From Pedobacter sp. AJM (GTDB taxonomy: Bacteria; Bacteroidota; Bacteroidia; Sphingobacteriales; Sphingobacteriaceae): a stretch of 64,000 nucleotides of DNA. The DNA lies in the NCBI RefSeq assembly GCF_002197755.1, contig NZ_NHOT01000017.1, forward strand, positions 31,712 to 95,711, in the 5' to 3' direction. Positions 44,609 to 53,769 of the stretch are shown here, one piece after another. Under the pieces are notes generated by a model. The model saw only the letters and a program-made list of their open reading frames with translations, was not told the DNA's origin and did not search any database. Each line of letters opens with the position of its first letter. The stretch's first letter is position 1. Position numbers and translations under genes: made by a program.

Positions 44609-46987
44609 ATGATGAAGTATATATATCTTTTTATATTTTGTTTTTCCAGTACCCATATTATCGCCCAAACCATTAAAGGGCATATCAGTTCAAAAAATGC
44701 TGAGCCTGTGAACGGCATCACCATAAAGTTAGAGAAAACCAGTTATGCCACCCAAACTTTAGCAAATGGCGATTTCGTTTTGAATAATGTTTTGCCTGGC
44801 AGATACACGCTTATCGCCTCTGGTGTGGGCTATACAGCTGTAAAGCGCAATATTCTTGTCGTTTCCGGTAAAAATATATTTCTTAATCTCGAGCTTGATC
44901 CTTTATCCGGTCAATTAAAGGAAGTGGCTATCGTTTTGCGCAAAAACCGCCATCGTGATCAGGCCAGTGTTTATGCGGCCAGGATGGATTTAAAAAATAT
45001 AGAAAATCCTCAGGTCATTAATACCGTTACCAATCAACTGATCACAGAACAGGGAGCGACAGATTTAAACGGGATCATTAAAAATATCCCAGGAATTGCC
45101 AAAGGCTGGTCTTCTGTTTCTGCATATTACACCAGCAGGGGCTTTAATACCCGTAACTACATTCGCAACGGGGTATCAGGTTATGTAACTGCTGATTTGG
45201 ATATGGCTAATGTTGAACAACTCGAAGCGATTAAAGGCCCTTCAGGAACCCTGTTTGGCAGTTCATTGGTTTCCTTTGGAGGTGTTTTGAACCGCATTAC
45301 AAAAAAGCCACTGGATACGGCAAAGATTGAAATTAGTTACCAGGGCGGAAGTTATGATTTGAACCGTTTTACTGCTGACATCAATACGCCCTTGAATAAA
45401 GATAAAACGGTTCTATTCCGTGTAAATGCAGCAAGGCATGATGAAGGTAGTTTTCAGGATGCAGGTTTTATCCGCAGTACCTTTATCGCGCCCGGTTTAT
45501 TTTATCAGGCAAGTGATAGGTTAAGCTTCTCTTTAGATGCAGAAATTTATGAAAGAGAAGGTACTTCTCAACCACAAATCACACCGGCTGGGCCGGGTCC
45601 TAACCGTTTAGGTGCAAACAATCCATCGGCATTGCCATTGGATTACAAAAGATCTTATTCCAATAATACGGTAACATTAAAGAATCCTGCACAAAGCTTT
45701 TATGGCCAGATCAACTTTAAATTGTCAGATCAATGGTCTGCTCAAACTAACCTGATTCGCACGCACACAGAAAATACGGGCAACTATTTAACTTTCAATT
45801 TATTAAAAGGAGATAGTTCTTTGGTCAGAAATGTATCGCAGTACCCGACAAGTCTTTCTGCCATCACCCAGGTTCAGCAAAATTTCAATGGTGACTTTAA
45901 AATTGCAGGTCTTCGGAACCGTTTAGTGATTGGGATTGAATTTTATCAGAATGCGTCTTCTTTTTCTTCTAATGCGCTCAATGGGAGAGGAGGACGAAAA
46001 TCATTTGATACCCTGAATGTGAAAGGTGCAATGCCAAATTATGGCTTGATTAGTCCGGAGTCCATCAATAGCAAACTGGCTGGTTTAGTCCCAATTTATT
46101 CACGTACTCAGCTGACCAGCTATTCAGCTTATGCTTCAAATGTGCTGAGTATTTCGGATCAGCTTTCCGCAATGCTGAGCTTAAGGGTAGACCGTTTTAT
46201 GAATGGCGGTACGGTTAACTTCACCACAAATACAACTACCGGTAACTATAATCAGACCGCTTTTTCTCCAAAATTCGGTTTAGTTTATCAGGTGATCAAA
46301 GACCTTGTTTCGCTTTTTTCAAATTATACCAATGGTTTTCAAAATGTGGCTCCGGTTACGCAACCTGACGGGACTGTATCAACTTTTAAGCCTCAATTTG
46401 CTAACCAGCTGGAGGCTGGGGTTAAAGCTGAACTGGCAGGCGATCTGTTGACTGCTACCGTAAGTTATTATGATATCAGCGTAAAAAATACCCTCAGAAC
46501 CGATATAGACAGACCTACTTTTACGATACAGGAAGGTACTCAATATAGTAAAGGTGTGGAGGTTGACTTGTTCTCGAGGCCAGTTAACGGATTACTTTTA
46601 AATGCCGGCTTTGCCTATAATGATAGTAAACTGACTTCTGCCGATGCAACGGTAACGGGTTTACGGCCCGTTAACTCCGGCCCATCCAAAACAGGCAACT
46701 TTTATGCAAGTTATACCTTGCCCTTCTCTTCTTTAAAAGGACTGGGAGTGGGGTTTGGCGCAAATTGCTATAGCAGGAATTACATTATTAATAATACCAC
46801 CGCTGGTCAGTTTTACCTGAATGCCTACACACTGCTCAATGCGGCTGTATTTTACAACAAAGCGAGCTATCGTTTTGGTTTGAATGCAGACAATTTGACC
46901 AACGAAAAATTTTATAATGGCGGTTTTGGAACCATTACCCCTGGCGGCTTACGCAGATTCGTTGCCACCTTAACTGTTAAATTTTAA
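44609..46987 (+). CDS. TonB-dependent siderophore-type receptor
   Basis: 792-aa outer-membrane receptor. The start at 44609 (MMKYIYLFIFCFSSTHIIAQ) gives a normal signal peptide. N-terminal CarboxypepD_reg-like domain (about 20-105, TIKGHISSKNAEPVNGITIK), then a plug with siderophore-receptor wording (GATDLNGIIKNIPGIAKGWS, YYTSRGFNTRNYIRNGV, VEQLEAIKGPSGTLFGS) and a barrel ending FVATLTVKF. There is no SusD partner and no STN domain, so it is an uptake receptor of the FhuA/FepA kind (metal chelate), not a glycan SusC. The two genes that follow encode exported DJ-1-type proteins. Confidence 0.9.
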   Translation: MMKYIYLFIFCFSSTHIIAQTIKGHISSKNAEPVNGITIKLEKTSYATQTLANGDFVLNNVLPGRYTLIASGVGYTAVKRNILVVSGKNIFLNLELDPLSGQLKEVAIVLRKNRHRDQASVYAARMDLKNIENPQVINTVTNQLITEQGATDLNGIIKNIPGIAKGWSSVSAYYTSRGFNTRNYIRNGVSGYVTADLDMANVEQLEAIKGPSGTLFGSSLVSFGGVLNRITKKPLDTAKIEISYQGGSYDLNRFTADINTPLNKDKTVLFRVNAARHDEGSFQDAGFIRSTFIAPGLFYQASDRLSFSLDAEIYEREGTSQPQITPAGPGPNRLGANNPSALPLDYKRSYSNNTVTLKNPAQSFYGQINFKLSDQWSAQTNLIRTHTENTGNYLTFNLLKGDSSLVRNVSQYPTSLSAITQVQQNFNGDFKIAGLRNRLVIGIEFYQNASSFSSNALNGRGGRKSFDTLNVKGAMPNYGLISPESINSKLAGLVPIYSRTQLTSYSAYASNVLSISDQLSAMLSLRVDRFMNGGTVNFTTNTTTGNYNQTAFSPKFGLVYQVIKDLVSLFSNYTNGFQNVAPVTQPDGTVSTFKPQFANQLEAGVKAELAGDLLTATVSYYDISVKNTLRTDIDRPTFTIQEGTQYSKGVEVDLFSRPVNGLLLNAGFAYNDSKLTSADATVTGLRPVNSGPSKTGNFYASYTLPFSSLKGLGVGFGANCYSRNYIINNTTAGQFYLNAYTLLNAAVFYNKASYRFGLNADNLTNEKFYNGGFGTITPGGLRRFVATLTVKF

Positions 46988-46998
46988 TCTATTTAATC

Positions 46999-47742
46999 AT
47001 GAAAAAATTACTTTTATTACCTTTTCTTTTATGCTGTGCATTCGCTTTTGGCCAACAGGATGCCGCGAGTGTTAAAAAATTAAATGTCGCCCTGTTCATC
47101 TATCCGGGGGTTGGCCTGGGCGATCTGAATGGTCCGGCTGATGTTTTTTTAAAGGCCGCCGGGTTAACCAAGGGGCAGTATAATGTATATACGTTTGCCC
47201 TGCAGCAAGGAACCATTCGCACACAGGGAAATGGATTACAACTTACTGCAGACTATCTGGAAAGTAAAATGCCCAAACCAGACATTCTGGTCATTCCCGG
47301 TGGCAGTATCGGGTTGATGGATATGATGTGTCTTGATCAAAAGGTGATTGGAATGCTTAAAAAATATCAAAAACAGGTGGATGTGATGATGTCTGTTTGT
47401 ACCGCATCTTATCTGTTCGGTAAAGCCGGTATATTGGATCACCATAAAGCAACAACGCATTATTTTGTGGCAGATGATTTCCAGACCCAATATCCGGCTT
47501 TAACATTGGTTAAAGATGTGAGGTATGTAGATGAAGGAAAAGTAATGACCTGTTCAGGCGTTACTTCCGGAATGGATGGTGCGCTTCATTTAATCAAAAA
47601 ATACAGTGGCGATTCAATGGCTGCGATGTTGAGCCGGGCCATACAGTATACGCCCCGCGAGGAAGAAAAGTGGCCTGTCGCGCCAAACGGGATGAAATTT
47701 GACCGCAACTGGAAAAAAAAGCAAAATCAGATAAAACAGTAG
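46999..47742 (+). CDS. Exported DJ-1/PfpI-family protein
   Basis: 247-aa protein 11 bp after the receptor. Signal peptide MKKLLLLPFLLCCAFAFGQ, then a DJ-1/PfpI (class I amidotransferase-like) domain: FIYPGVGLGDLNGPADVF with the acidic residue near the active site, ILVIPGGSIGLMDMM, and the nucleophile elbow MMSVCTASYLFGKAGIL (Cys134) followed by KATTHY. The wording is closest to the GlxA N-terminal/isonitrile-hydratase branch, but no AraC-type domain is attached. Export of such an enzyme is unusual. The substrate is unknown. Confidence 0.85.
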   Translation: MKKLLLLPFLLCCAFAFGQQDAASVKKLNVALFIYPGVGLGDLNGPADVFLKAAGLTKGQYNVYTFALQQGTIRTQGNGLQLTADYLESKMPKPDILVIPGGSIGLMDMMCLDQKVIGMLKKYQKQVDVMMSVCTASYLFGKAGILDHHKATTHYFVADDFQTQYPALTLVKDVRYVDEGKVMTCSGVTSGMDGALHLIKKYSGDSMAAMLSRAIQYTPREEEKWPVAPNGMKFDRNWKKKQNQIKQ

Positions 47743-47770
47743 ATCCACATCATTTAATAATACGATACAG

Positions 47771-48715
47771 ATGAAAAATTTTAAAAATATAATTGCCGTT
47801 AGTTTAGTGCTATTGCTAAGTATCCTCAGTTTTGGATGTAAACAAACTGAAAAAAATACAGAGGTTAAAGCAGTCAGGCCGGATGGCAGAATAAAGGTGG
47901 CCATACTGGTCTATCCAAATGTGGAACTTTTGGATTTTGCAGGCCCCGCTGAAGTGTTTAGTAACAGCAAGTACTTCCAGGTCTATACAGTATCAGTCAA
48001 TGCAGGTAAGGTGAGCACCAAGAACAACACATTAAATATTAATCCTGATTTTACAATAACCAATGCGCCCCAGCCGGATATTCTTGTGCTGCCTGGCGCA
48101 CCGCTGGATGCGATTGGATTGTTAACCGGAAATGAAAAGGCGATTCAATGGATCGATAAGGTAAATGTGCATACCAAATTAACGATGTCAGTTTGTACCG
48201 GTGCGGCAATTTTATCAAAAGCCGGGTTACTGGATGGTAAAACTGCCACCACCCATTCGGGCGCTATAGATACTTTACAGAAATTAACGCCTAAGGCCAG
48301 ATTTATCAGCGATGTGAGGTTTGTTGAGGATGGCAAAATCCTCACTACAGCAGGGGTTTCAGCTGGTATTGATGGGGCTTTACATGTGATTGAAAAATTA
48401 AAAGGCCTCAGAGAGGCACTGTTTGTCACTTCAATAATGGAGTATGACAAATGGAAACCAGCTGATGGAAAAGTGATTGGTGTACCCCATGGGATGGATA
48501 TGAGCAAGATAAAGCACGAGCATATGGCTGATGCTCAAAAGCGTGTGTCTAAAACGACCAAAACCGAAGAGAAAGATGTGGTTTGTGGGATGACCCTGCC
48601 AAAGGGGCTTTCAAAATACTTTTCTACCTATCAGGGGAAAGACTATCACTTTTGTTCTGCCAGCTGTAAAAATTTGTTTGATAAAAATTCGGCATTGTAT
48701 GCCCCGAAACATTAA
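47771..48715 (+). CDS. Exported DJ-1/PfpI protein fused to a YHS metal-binding domain
   Basis: 314-aa lipoprotein (lipobox LSFGC, Cys23). Residues about 40-245 form a DJ-1/PfpI domain: ILVYPNVELLDFAGPAEVF, ILVLPGAPLDAIG, nucleophile elbow TMSVCTGAAILSKAGLL (Cys142) and GKTATTHSGAIDTL, very like isonitrile hydratase. A charged linker leads to a C-terminal YHS domain (about 268-312): DVVCGMTLPKG, YQGKDYHFCSASCKNLFD, with three cysteines and His expected to bind a heavy metal. The DJ-1/YHS fusion next to a TonB receptor and a Cys-rich protein suggests handling of a metal complex in the periplasm. Confidence 0.85.
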   Translation: MKNFKNIIAVSLVLLLSILSFGCKQTEKNTEVKAVRPDGRIKVAILVYPNVELLDFAGPAEVFSNSKYFQVYTVSVNAGKVSTKNNTLNINPDFTITNAPQPDILVLPGAPLDAIGLLTGNEKAIQWIDKVNVHTKLTMSVCTGAAILSKAGLLDGKTATTHSGAIDTLQKLTPKARFISDVRFVEDGKILTTAGVSAGIDGALHVIEKLKGLREALFVTSIMEYDKWKPADGKVIGVPHGMDMSKIKHEHMADAQKRVSKTTKTEEKDVVCGMTLPKGLSKYFSTYQGKDYHFCSASCKNLFDKNSALYAPKH

Positions 48716-48792
48716 TGAGGCATGTCAAATGCTTATTCTTTACTGTATAAAAAAGGGAAACCAGGAACGCTATTAAAAATGCACAGCTGTTA

Positions 48793-49034
48793 ATGGAATT
48801 GCTTAAACAAAACGGAGGTAGACATGAGAAAGAAGTTTTATTGCCAATCTATAATGATAATCTGCAAAAAATGAAAAAGGGTTTACCTCCCCAAAAATTT
48901 AAAAGGCTGGTTGATGATATTTCCGCTTTTAATGAAATAATTTTTCGTTCTCTAAGGCCCTCCAAAAAGTAAGGGTATACAAAGATGGAACCGGCTATTT
49001 CGACGTAAAGAATGGCTATTGCCTTCAGCAATAA
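48793..49034 (+). pseudogene. Possible frameshifted small hypothetical gene
   Basis: A 59-codon frame (MELLKQNGGRHEKEVLLPIY, then KFKRLVDDISAFNEIIFRS) ends at 48972; the next frame continues VRVYKDGTGYFDVKNGYCLQ to a stop at 49034. A shift in the CCAAAAAG stretch near 48963-48969 would join both into about 79 residues. No family is recognised, so this could also be chance. The remaining 49035-49510 stretch shows nothing I can support. Confidence 0.3.
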
Positions 49035-49510
49035 TTATATTTTTTTATAAATTACACTTCGCTAATGATAAAAATCAAAATAGTGGTATAAATGGCTATG
49101 GGCAATAGGATATACAGAAGCCTAACAGCTCAGCAACTGACAGGATGCCTGGTAACTGAGCCGGTTAAGGCTAACCTGATTAAAAATGTAGATCCATATT
49201 CGGAAAATGCTGATACCCGAAATATGGATTAAGCAGGTGTCTATGTTGAATCATAATATACAAATACGACTACCGTCCGCTTTATCCTGCTTATTGTTTA
49301 GTGCAAGAGAGTTCCGCTGCTCACTCAGAAACTAAAACAGTTGTACAATAATTAAAGGAATTATGCGGATATTAATACGTTCCCATTAAATTTTCTTTAT
49401 CTTAGTGTTAACTTAATTTATGAAATTGGTTTCCCTGGTCGACACCATCTTTGATAAGCGTGTATGGAAAAGTAAACATGATAAACTTTAGTTAACTTCC
49501 ACAAGCGCTC

Positions 49511-50140
49511 CTATTTTTTTGACAGGGCTAATATCAGCCCCAAAATTGACAGCACGCTCACCTTACTCCATTTCGTTATTTTCCATACCTTCGGGCTATT
49601 CACATGCCTGGTGAGCTTTGAGGAAAGTAGGCTAATCACGCTAAAAATAAGCATGGACTGCAACATAAAAACGAGCCCAAGAATGATCATTTGTACCGGG
49701 AGGTCAAAACCGTTCTTACTTACGAACTGCGGTAGAAAAGCAATAAAAAACAGTGCTACCTTTGGATTGAGCACATTCATATAAAATCCTTTGGCTACCA
49801 GAGTTGAAAATTTAGCGTCTTTTTTTTCCTGATCTGTATCAAGGTTTATATAAGCGTGTTTTTCAATAATTGCTTTGTATGCCAGATAAAACAAATAGGC
49901 AGCACCTGCGTATTTGATTACGGAAAAGGCCACTGTTGATTGCTGAATGATCAAAGAAAGACCAGTTGCTGCCGCAATCGTATGTACCAACACACCTAGC
50001 GAAAGCCCCATTGCAGTAGCCTGCCCGTTGCGTTTACCTTTTGTCAGGCTCTCCGTCAACACAAAAATATTATCTGGCCCCGGCAGGATAGTTAACAGCA
50101 TAGATGCCACCAGAAAAGAAAGTAAAAGATTTAATTCCAT
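49511..50140 (-). CDS. LysE/RhtB-family amino-acid exporter
   Basis: 209-aa inner-membrane protein with six hydrophobic segments and the family's N-terminal signature: LTILPGPDNIFVLTESLTKG, then GQATAMGLSLGVLVHTIAAA. The middle GFYMNVLNPKVALFFIAFLP is the second conserved block. Members expel amino acids such as threonine, homoserine, lysine or leucine. It is divergent from a LysR regulator with 72 bp between them, the classic arrangement for an exporter induced by its substrate. The substrate cannot be read from sequence. Confidence 0.93.
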   Translation of the reverse strand: MELNLLLSFLVASMLLTILPGPDNIFVLTESLTKGKRNGQATAMGLSLGVLVHTIAAATGLSLIIQQSTVAFSVIKYAGAAYLFYLAYKAIIEKHAYINLDTDQEKKDAKFSTLVAKGFYMNVLNPKVALFFIAFLPQFVSKNGFDLPVQMIILGLVFMLQSMLIFSVISLLSSKLTRHVNSPKVWKITKWSKVSVLSILGLILALSKK

Positions 50141-50163
50141 AAAGCAAAGGTGTATTATTATTT

Positions 50164-50210
50164 AATGCTATAAAATGCTATTTTAGCATGAACTAATGCT
50201 TTTATTGCAT
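50164..50210. promoter_or_regulatory. LysR-type operators between the exporter and lysR
   Basis: ATGCTattttAGCAT (50175-50189) is a perfect 5+5 palindrome fitting the T-N11-A rule of LysR regulators. A second, ATGCttttattGCAT (50196-50210), ends 2 bp before the lysR start, and an extra half-site AATGCT lies at about 50164. Two sites in tandem suit an autorepression site plus an activation site. Confidence 0.6.
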
Positions 50211-50212
50211 AA

Positions 50213-51076
50213 ATGAATATTCAACAAATCAAATATTTTTTAGCGCTTGCGCAGGAACTTCACTTTTGGAAAACAGCCGGAAGGATGCATATTACGCAGT
50301 CTGCGCTCAGCCGCCAAATCCAGGCATTGGAACGTGAATTAGGTGTTCAGTTATTCGAGCGTGATAAGCGAAATGTTAAACTCACATCGGCAGGACAATT
50401 TTTAAAAGAAAAGTGGGCAGTGCAAATAAATGAGCTGGAATTTTTCCATGAACACGCCCGTCAGATACAACTCGGTGAAAGCGGCACTATCATTATCGCA
50501 CACCCCGATTCTATATCGGCATCTATCATGCCGGACATGCTCAGCCGCATTACTTCAGCCTATCCTAAGCTCAAAGTCGAACTCGTTCAGGTACGGAATG
50601 AAGATAGGCAGGAATTCTTACGAAACTATAAAGTAGACCTGGTGATCACCAGGGATATTAATAATGCCGATGATATCCGTTCAGAAAAAATTTCTACAGA
50701 CTATCTGTCTATTGTGGTGCCCGAAAACCATCCTTTTCGTAAGGCAGCAGATCTTACTAAAGAAACCCTAAGCAGTCAGAAATTTATCTTGCCCATAAAG
50801 GATGAGGGAAGCAGCTACAGTGACCATATTCAGCAGTTATTCCGAACTTATGATGTTGTTCCTGCTGCCTGCTTATATTCGGAGTTTGGTTCATCAATTA
50901 TTGCATTGGTTAAAAAGGGTTTAGGTATAGCCGTATTGCCTGATTCCTACAAGTACCATGAAAATCCCGGTGTCAGATTCATCACCTTGCCGTTTCCAAC
51001 TGAACTGTTCCTTAACTGGAGAGTTAATGATCACCATCCGGTACTGAATAATATATTGAAATTTATTTTAAATTAA
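50213..51076 (+). CDS. LysR-family transcriptional regulator
   Basis: 287-aa regulator. N-terminal winged HTH (1-60): NIQQIKYFLALAQELHFWKT, then ITQSALSRQIQALERELGVQ and LFERDKRNVKLTSAG. The C-terminal substrate-binding domain (about 90-285) holds IIIAHPDSISASIMPDMLSR and ALVKKGLGIAVLPDSY, typical of the family. Divergent from the LysE-type exporter, which it most likely activates; the palindromes at 50164-50210 are the likely binding sites. The co-inducer is unknown. Confidence 0.93.
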   Translation: MNIQQIKYFLALAQELHFWKTAGRMHITQSALSRQIQALERELGVQLFERDKRNVKLTSAGQFLKEKWAVQINELEFFHEHARQIQLGESGTIIIAHPDSISASIMPDMLSRITSAYPKLKVELVQVRNEDRQEFLRNYKVDLVITRDINNADDIRSEKISTDYLSIVVPENHPFRKAADLTKETLSSQKFILPIKDEGSSYSDHIQQLFRTYDVVPAACLYSEFGSSIIALVKKGLGIAVLPDSYKYHENPGVRFITLPFPTELFLNWRVNDHHPVLNNILKFILN

Positions 51077-51087
51077 TAATTCCAAAG

Positions 51088-51300
51088 ATGATTGCTGGTT
51101 ATCTACATGTAGTTCCATCAGTAATTACCAAAACATACAAAATTGAAGGTTATATATTGGATAGGAAAGGTAGTTTCGATATCGATGTTCGTCTAAGACA
51201 AGAGCATTACACAAATTTATTTATATTCAGAATGGAAATCCAGGTTCCAATAACCATACACTTTCGAAGTGAATCGATCATTGATCCTGAAATTAATTAA
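51088..51300 (+). CDS. Hypothetical 70-aa protein
   Basis: Short frame 11 bp after the lysR stop (MIAGYLHVVPSVITKTYKIE, then GSFDIDVRLRQEHYTNLFIF). Beta-strand-like, no signal peptide, no recognised family. The close spacing to lysR favours a real gene, but AT-rich random frames of this length are common. Confidence 0.3.
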   Translation: MIAGYLHVVPSVITKTYKIEGYILDRKGSFDIDVRLRQEHYTNLFIFRMEIQVPITIHFRSESIIDPEIN

Positions 51301-51611
51301 TACCTATATTAGGGCTTAAGACAATAAATAATGGCAAAACGGCTAGTTAGCTGTAGTCATCTCTAAAAATATTTTATCGAACAAATCAAATAGCTATATT
51401 TAATTGAAAAAGAATTGTTCTTACAAGCCAAATATCCCCGCTTGATCACATAAAGCCTCATAGAAGCAGTATGGCTAGTTTATTTCCTGAAGATGACGAC
51501 TATCTGTCAATCGATCAAAAATATCACTACATTTAGCCTCTATCATTTAAAGCATTAGCCTTTCGATAAAAAAGCAATTTCGAACAACAACATGTCCCAA
51601 CAATAACAAAA
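51301..51611. other. Intergenic, nothing recognised
   Basis: 311 bp without a credible frame, RNA motif or repeat. It contains the upstream region of the AraC-type gene. Confidence 0.6.
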
Positions 51612-52496
51612 ATGGATACTCGTCATACAGACTATTTCTCTACATTTAATGAAAGCTTTTATGTACTGACCGAAGTTGATGTTGAAAAGCTTCCACTTCA
51701 AAAAGCATTTCGTTCAAAGCATTTTGCACTAATTGTATGTACCAAAGGTGAATTCGTTTTTCAGCACAACTTATTACCTCAAACCATAAAAAAAGGTCAG
51801 GCTTGCCTGATCCTACATAACTCGCTTAATCACATTGAGCATATTTCGGAAGATTTCTCCTTTCATTGCCTGGCTTTTACATTGGCTTTCCTGGAGCAAC
51901 TGGCAATTTCATTAAGCACGGATGATATTTTCAAATTATTCAATTCAACGACCCAATTACACTACGAATTAAGCGACAATGAAACTGCTGATCTTTGTGC
52001 TGAAATGTCATTGCTGAGGAAAAAGACAATATCCCTGGGAGACCGTTCTGGCCCATGGGATCCAATCAAATACCTGATTTTAACCATCTTTTCTGATTTC
52101 GGAATTATTTTCAGCAAATACAATCAGACAAGTCAAAATACTAATTTCACCCGTCGGGAAGCACTGGTATCTGGTTTTTTAAAACTACTGATGACCCATT
52201 TCACCAGGGAAAGGAGTGTTACCTTTTATGCCGACCTGTTGTTTATTACGCCAAGATATCTATCACAGGTGACTAAGGAGGTGACCAATAAAACTGCCGG
52301 GGAGATTATAGATGAGTTCATTATACGTGAGGCCAAAGTCTTATTAGAATCTCCGGCACAAAATGTTGCAATGGTGACATCCAGTTTAGGCTTTAGTGAC
52401 CAGTCTTTTTTTGGGAAATATTTTAAGCGACATACTGGTCTTTCCCCATCTTCTTACCGGTCTAAGTCAAAAACACCTCATAGTCAGCCATTTTGA
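51612..52496 (+). CDS. AraC-family transcriptional regulator
   Basis: 294-aa regulator. The N-terminal part is a cupin-like ligand domain (about 25-150: GEFVFQHNLLPQTIKKGQAC, NSLNHIEHISEDFSFHCLAF). The C-terminal double HTH (about 190-285) shows SVTFYADLLFITPRYLSQVT, KTAGEIIDEFIIREAKVLLE and VAMVTSSLGFSDQSFFGKYF, ending with the family's HTGLSPSSYR. It lies 158 bp upstream of the RND efflux operon in the same direction and probably controls it. Confidence 0.92.
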   Translation: MDTRHTDYFSTFNESFYVLTEVDVEKLPLQKAFRSKHFALIVCTKGEFVFQHNLLPQTIKKGQACLILHNSLNHIEHISEDFSFHCLAFTLAFLEQLAISLSTDDIFKLFNSTTQLHYELSDNETADLCAEMSLLRKKTISLGDRSGPWDPIKYLILTIFSDFGIIFSKYNQTSQNTNFTRREALVSGFLKLLMTHFTRERSVTFYADLLFITPRYLSQVTKEVTNKTAGEIIDEFIIREAKVLLESPAQNVAMVTSSLGFSDQSFFGKYFKRHTGLSPSSYRSKSKTPHSQPF

Positions 52497-52654
52497 TGGT
52501 GATTTTCAGACATGTAACTGATGTGTATTCTTTTTTACCATCAACAGATCTTTATCACCAATATCAAGAATCTGAGTTTTTGACCAATTTCCCTAACATT
52601 CAAACCTTTTAGGCTTTCGGTATCAAGCCTATGTTTGCAGACAAAATCAAAGCA

Positions 52655-53716
52655 ATGCAAACAACAGCTAAAAATACCGCATTTAGAAACAACCTTTTCC
52701 AATTGGCACTCGCCATTGTTACATCAGTAACATTTGCCGCTTGCGGAGGTAAAAAAACAGAGAAATCGCAGGAAGAAGTCCCTGTCCCCGTTGAAGTCAA
52801 AATGATTTCAAATGCAGCACAAAGCAAAAAACTCTCCTATTCCGGAACGATAGATCCAGACAATACCGCACAAATAGGTTTTGCAGTACCGGGTGTGGTG
52901 CGCAATATAACTGTTCAGGAAGGACAGCATGTTAGTAAAGGCCAGTTACTGGCAGCCATCGATGCGACTGAATATACCAATTCGGTAGCTATCGCGGATG
53001 CAGCGCTGGAACAGGCTCAGGATATGTTTAACCGGTTGGAAGGATTATACAAAAAAGGAAGTTTGCCGGAAAAGGATTTTATAGAGATAAAGACCAAATT
53101 GGCTCAGGCTAAAGCCAGCAAAAATATCAATTCAAAAAGAGTGTCAGACAGTAGGTTATATGCTCCAATTTCGGGCATAATCAGTTCCAAGTCGGTAGAG
53201 CGGGGAAGTACGGCGGCACCAGGTGTTGTGGCCTTTACCATTATTAAGACAGACCAGGTCTATGCACGTATATCCGTTCCGGAAAGCGAAGTCGGGGAAA
53301 TGAAAAAGTCGCTTAAGGTCACGGTCGAAGTGCCTACGCTAAACAAAAGTTTTAACGGTGTGATCGCTATTGTTAATCCACAGGCAGATGCTGTTTCTAA
53401 AACCTATATCGTAAAAATCAGGTTAGATAATCCCAGCGGCATTTTATTACCAGGTATGATTACTAATGTGAACATCAATACCGGAGAAAAAATAAATGCA
53501 GTTATTGTACCCACTTCGGCCATTGTTCGGGATGCGGATGGCATTACCTATGTATTTATTGCTTCAGCAAACAAAAAGGCCATCAGAAAAAGGGTAACTA
53601 CCGGAAATCTTAGCGGAAGTAATGAAGTGACCATTACCGATGGACTTACAGCAGGCAATAATCTGATTGTTGCCGGGCAATCTAACCTAAGAGAAGGTAC
53701 CGCAGTATCGTTTTAG
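52655..53716 (+). CDS. RND efflux periplasmic adaptor lipoprotein
   Basis: 353-aa membrane fusion protein. The ATG at 52655 gives a lipoprotein signal with lipobox FAAC followed by GGKKTEK; the frame opens 8 codons earlier. Barrel-sandwich halves: GFAVPGVVRNITVQEGQHVS with KGQLLAAIDATEY, and LYAPISGIISSKSVERGSTA; between them a coiled-coil hairpin (QAQDMFNRLEGLYKKGSLPE). Beta-barrel and membrane-proximal domains follow. First gene of a three-gene tripartite pump. Confidence 0.93.
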   Translation: MQTTAKNTAFRNNLFQLALAIVTSVTFAACGGKKTEKSQEEVPVPVEVKMISNAAQSKKLSYSGTIDPDNTAQIGFAVPGVVRNITVQEGQHVSKGQLLAAIDATEYTNSVAIADAALEQAQDMFNRLEGLYKKGSLPEKDFIEIKTKLAQAKASKNINSKRVSDSRLYAPISGIISSKSVERGSTAAPGVVAFTIIKTDQVYARISVPESEVGEMKKSLKVTVEVPTLNKSFNGVIAIVNPQADAVSKTYIVKIRLDNPSGILLPGMITNVNINTGEKINAVIVPTSAIVRDADGITYVFIASANKKAIRKRVTTGNLSGSNEVTITDGLTAGNNLIVAGQSNLREGTAVSF

Positions 53717-53769
53717 CCCACGCTTGATGCCCTGGTAAATACACACACTTATTCTCAATCTTATTCTTA

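Noticed and set aside
49421..49492. Short frame MKLVSLVDTIFDKRVWKSKH... before the LysE gene
   Set aside because: Only 23 codons, no neighbour relation and no recognised match.
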